NCBI GenBank assembly: GCA_002399405.1
Contig: DHDP01000020.1
Span: 62,001-126,000, forward strand
Length of the DNA: 64,000 nt
Direction of reading: 5' to 3'
Source of the DNA: Treponema sp. UBA4873
GTDB taxonomy: Bacteria > Spirochaetota > Spirochaetia > Treponematales > Treponemataceae
Under the pieces are notes generated by a model. The model ran no database searches and had not been told where the DNA came from. It was given only the letters and a program-made list of their open reading frames with translations. Position 1 is the stretch's first letter. Each line of letters starts with the position of its first letter. Below are positions 62,574 through 64,000 of the stretch, piece by piece. The translations under genes and the position numbers were made by a program.

Positions 62574-64000
62574 ATGGAAGTTTTTCTCGGTATTCCGGCA
62601 GCGGACGGGGTGGGGGTCGGTACAGCTTTTGTTATTCCAGAAGCAGTAAAAAGAGCTATTCCTCAAAAACGTATCCGTAAAGAAGACACAACGGAAGGCT
62701 GGGAACGGTTCCAGTCGTCGATTCAGACGGTTACGGCGCAAATCGCCCGGCAGCTTGAAAATCTCCCGAAAAATATAAAAGCGAACGACACGCAGCGTGA
62801 AATATTCGAAACATACGTCCTTATGCTCGGCGATCCGGTTTTCCTCGCAGAGCTGAAGGATGAATACGAAAAAACGCTGAATACTATCGAATATACGATC
62901 GACACGAAAGCCGAAGAATATGCCAGCAGGCTGCGCAACGCGGGCAACGAATATCTTGCCGAGCGCGCACAGGACATCACCGACGTCTTCGGACGGGTTC
63001 TCGACGACATGATGGATATTCATCCGTTCGACATAAACCGGGTTCCCGACGGTGCGGTCATCGTCGCGGCGACTCTTTCCCCGACCGACACAATCATTCT
63101 CTCGAAACGGAAAATTTCCGGCCTCGCGCTTACGGAAGGCGGCGTTGCAAGCCACGTCGTCATTCTCGCGCGCAACTACGGTATTCCGACTGTGGTCGGT
63201 CTTACGAACATCACGAAGCTGATTCACACGGGCGACAAAGTGATCGTCGACGGTAAAACGGCTGAAATCCTTTCCGATCCCGACTCCGATACGCTTGTTG
63301 AATACGAGGAAAAGATTGCGGCGGCGAAGAGGCACGAGGAAGCGCTTAAAGCGTACTTCGACAAACCGGCGCAGACCAAGGACGGAACGTTATTCGAGCT
63401 GTACGCGAACATAGGGACGCCCGAAGAGGCGGACCGTGCAAAGGCAGAAGGTGCCGACGGCATCGGGCTGTTCCGCACTGAATTTCTGTACATGAGCACG
63501 GCAGGCGACACAAGCAGTTCCGCCGCGCGTTCTTTCGACGAGGATACTCAGTTCGAAGCGTATAAGCGGGTTCTTGAAACGATGGAGGGAAAGCCGGTGA
63601 CGATCCGCACGCTTGATGCGGGCGGCGACAAGCTTATTAATTCCGTCGACATTCCTGCGATTGCGGAAAAAAATCCGCTGATGGGACTTCGCGCCGTCCG
63701 TCTTTCGCTTGCGTATCCGCAGATACTGAAGACTCAGCTGCGCGCTTTGTACCGCGCAAGTGTCTTCGGGGACCTCAGAATAATGCTGCCGCTCATTACG
63801 AGCGTGGAGCAGGTCGATCAATGCAACGCCGTCGCTCAGTCGGTGCGCGAAGAGCTCGCGGCGGAAAACATTCCGTTCCATAGAGATGTCCCTATAGGTA
63901 TAATGGTGGAGACCGCAGCGGCCGCAGTCACGTCGGACTGTCTGGCAAGGGACAGCGCGTTCTTTTCGCTCGGAACGAACGATCTTACACAGTATACGCT
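62574..64000 (+). CDS. ptsI: PTS enzyme I, third copy (3' end outside window)
   Basis: Begins MEVFLGIPAADGVGVGTAFV. Phospho-His in LTEGGVASHVVILARNYGIP, FRTEFLYMST, RTLDAGGDKL and FFSLGTNDLTQYT near the window end. About 475 residues are visible and the C-terminal roughly 100 residues are missing. Not linked to a specific transporter here, so it may be the general enzyme I. The promoter makes a leaderless mRNA likely. Confidence 0.93.
   Translation, partial: MEVFLGIPAADGVGVGTAFVIPEAVKRAIPQKRIRKEDTTEGWERFQSSIQTVTAQIARQLENLPKNIKANDTQREIFETYVLMLGDPVFLAELKDEYEKTLNTIEYTIDTKAEEYASRLRNAGNEYLAERAQDITDVFGRVLDDMMDIHPFDINRVPDGAVIVAATLSPTDTIILSKRKISGLALTEGGVASHVVILARNYGIPTVVGLTNITKLIHTGDKVIVDGKTAEILSDPDSDTLVEYEEKIAAAKRHEEALKAYFDKPAQTKDGTLFELYANIGTPEEADRAKAEGADGIGLFRTEFLYMSTAGDTSSSAARSFDEDTQFEAYKRVLETMEGKPVTIRTLDAGGDKLINSVDIPAIAEKNPLMGLRAVRLSLAYPQILKTQLRALYRASVFGDLRIMLPLITSVEQVDQCNAVAQSVREELAAENIPFHRDVPIGIMVETAAAAVTSDCLARDSAFFSLGTNDLTQYT

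Overview
The window looks like a chromosomal segment of a saccharolytic spirochaete, most likely a Treponema with moderate G+C. This is inferred from the gene content: a YesM/YesN plus Lpl-type sugar ABC locus, many PTS genes, a large methyl-accepting chemotaxis protein and an EndoQ-type PHP/UvrD helicase. No rRNA or tRNA gene was seen, so the taxonomy is unproven. The region is dominated by carbohydrate uptake and breakdown.

Layout. (1) 1-9.4 kb: sensor kinase, response regulator, lipoprotein binding protein, two permeases and a GH78 alpha-L-rhamnosidase, i.e. a rhamnoside/oligosaccharide locus, followed by a small helical protein. (2) 9.4-19.1 kb: a PocR/AraC-type regulator divergent from a complete Dpp/Opp-type ABC importer and a GH3 beta-glucosidase. 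(3) 19.2-21.5 kb: YczE-like membrane protein, cupin and Gfo/Idh/MocA dehydrogenase. (4) 21.6-25.9 kb: arsR-arsD-arsA plus a CoA-disulfide-reductase/rhodanese flavoprotein, with no arsenite permease. (5) 25.9-26.7 kb: a decayed DUF4143 ATPase gene preceded by 23-bp repeats. (6) 26.7-35.7 kb: EndoQ-UvrD fusion, DUF1007 and NicO nickel/cobalt genes, VanH-like dehydrogenase, chemoreceptor and a Nudix hydrolase. (7) 35.7-44.8 kb: an L-ascorbate-like operon (UlaG, unknown propeller-like protein, EIIC, EIIB, HAD phosphatase, EIIA) that also carries its own HPr, enzyme I and UlaE-type epimerase, with a DeoR-type regulator upstream. (8) 44.9-58.1 kb: TauE exporter, two lipoprotein esterases and a metallo-beta-lactamase-fold protein, then a beta-glucoside PTS island (EIIBCA, GH1 phospho-beta-glucosidase, BglG/LicT antiterminator, HPr, enzyme I, stand-alone EIIB, HAD phosphatase). 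(9) 58.1-64 kb: HD protein, AlbA_2/Schlafen-type protein, adenine deaminase, ArsC-like protein and a third enzyme I cut by the window end.

How it fits together. The most striking signal is a family of three related 5' leaders, ahead of the alpha/beta-hydrolase at 45971, the MBL protein at 47398 and the beta-glucoside PTS gene at 50700. Two are clear RAT-type antiterminator/terminator leaders of the kind bound by BglG/LicT proteins, and the third is a degenerate copy. All three also carry a second, interleaved stem. The antiterminator itself is encoded at about 54.26 kb but has no ATG, GTG or TTG where the family starts. This suggests that esterases and the PTS are co-induced to use esterified or aryl beta-glucosides, with a private phosphorelay whose HPr lacks the regulatory serine.

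Other notable points: at least six genes, including the terminal ptsI, have a good -10 box only 6-10 bases before the start codon and no Shine-Dalgarno, pointing to leaderless mRNAs; a family of about 35-bp hairpin repeats occurs at three places; and 13-bp repeats encode three successive Met-Gly-stop mini-frames ahead of the AlbA_2 gene. All product calls are from motifs read by eye; none was checked by database search.
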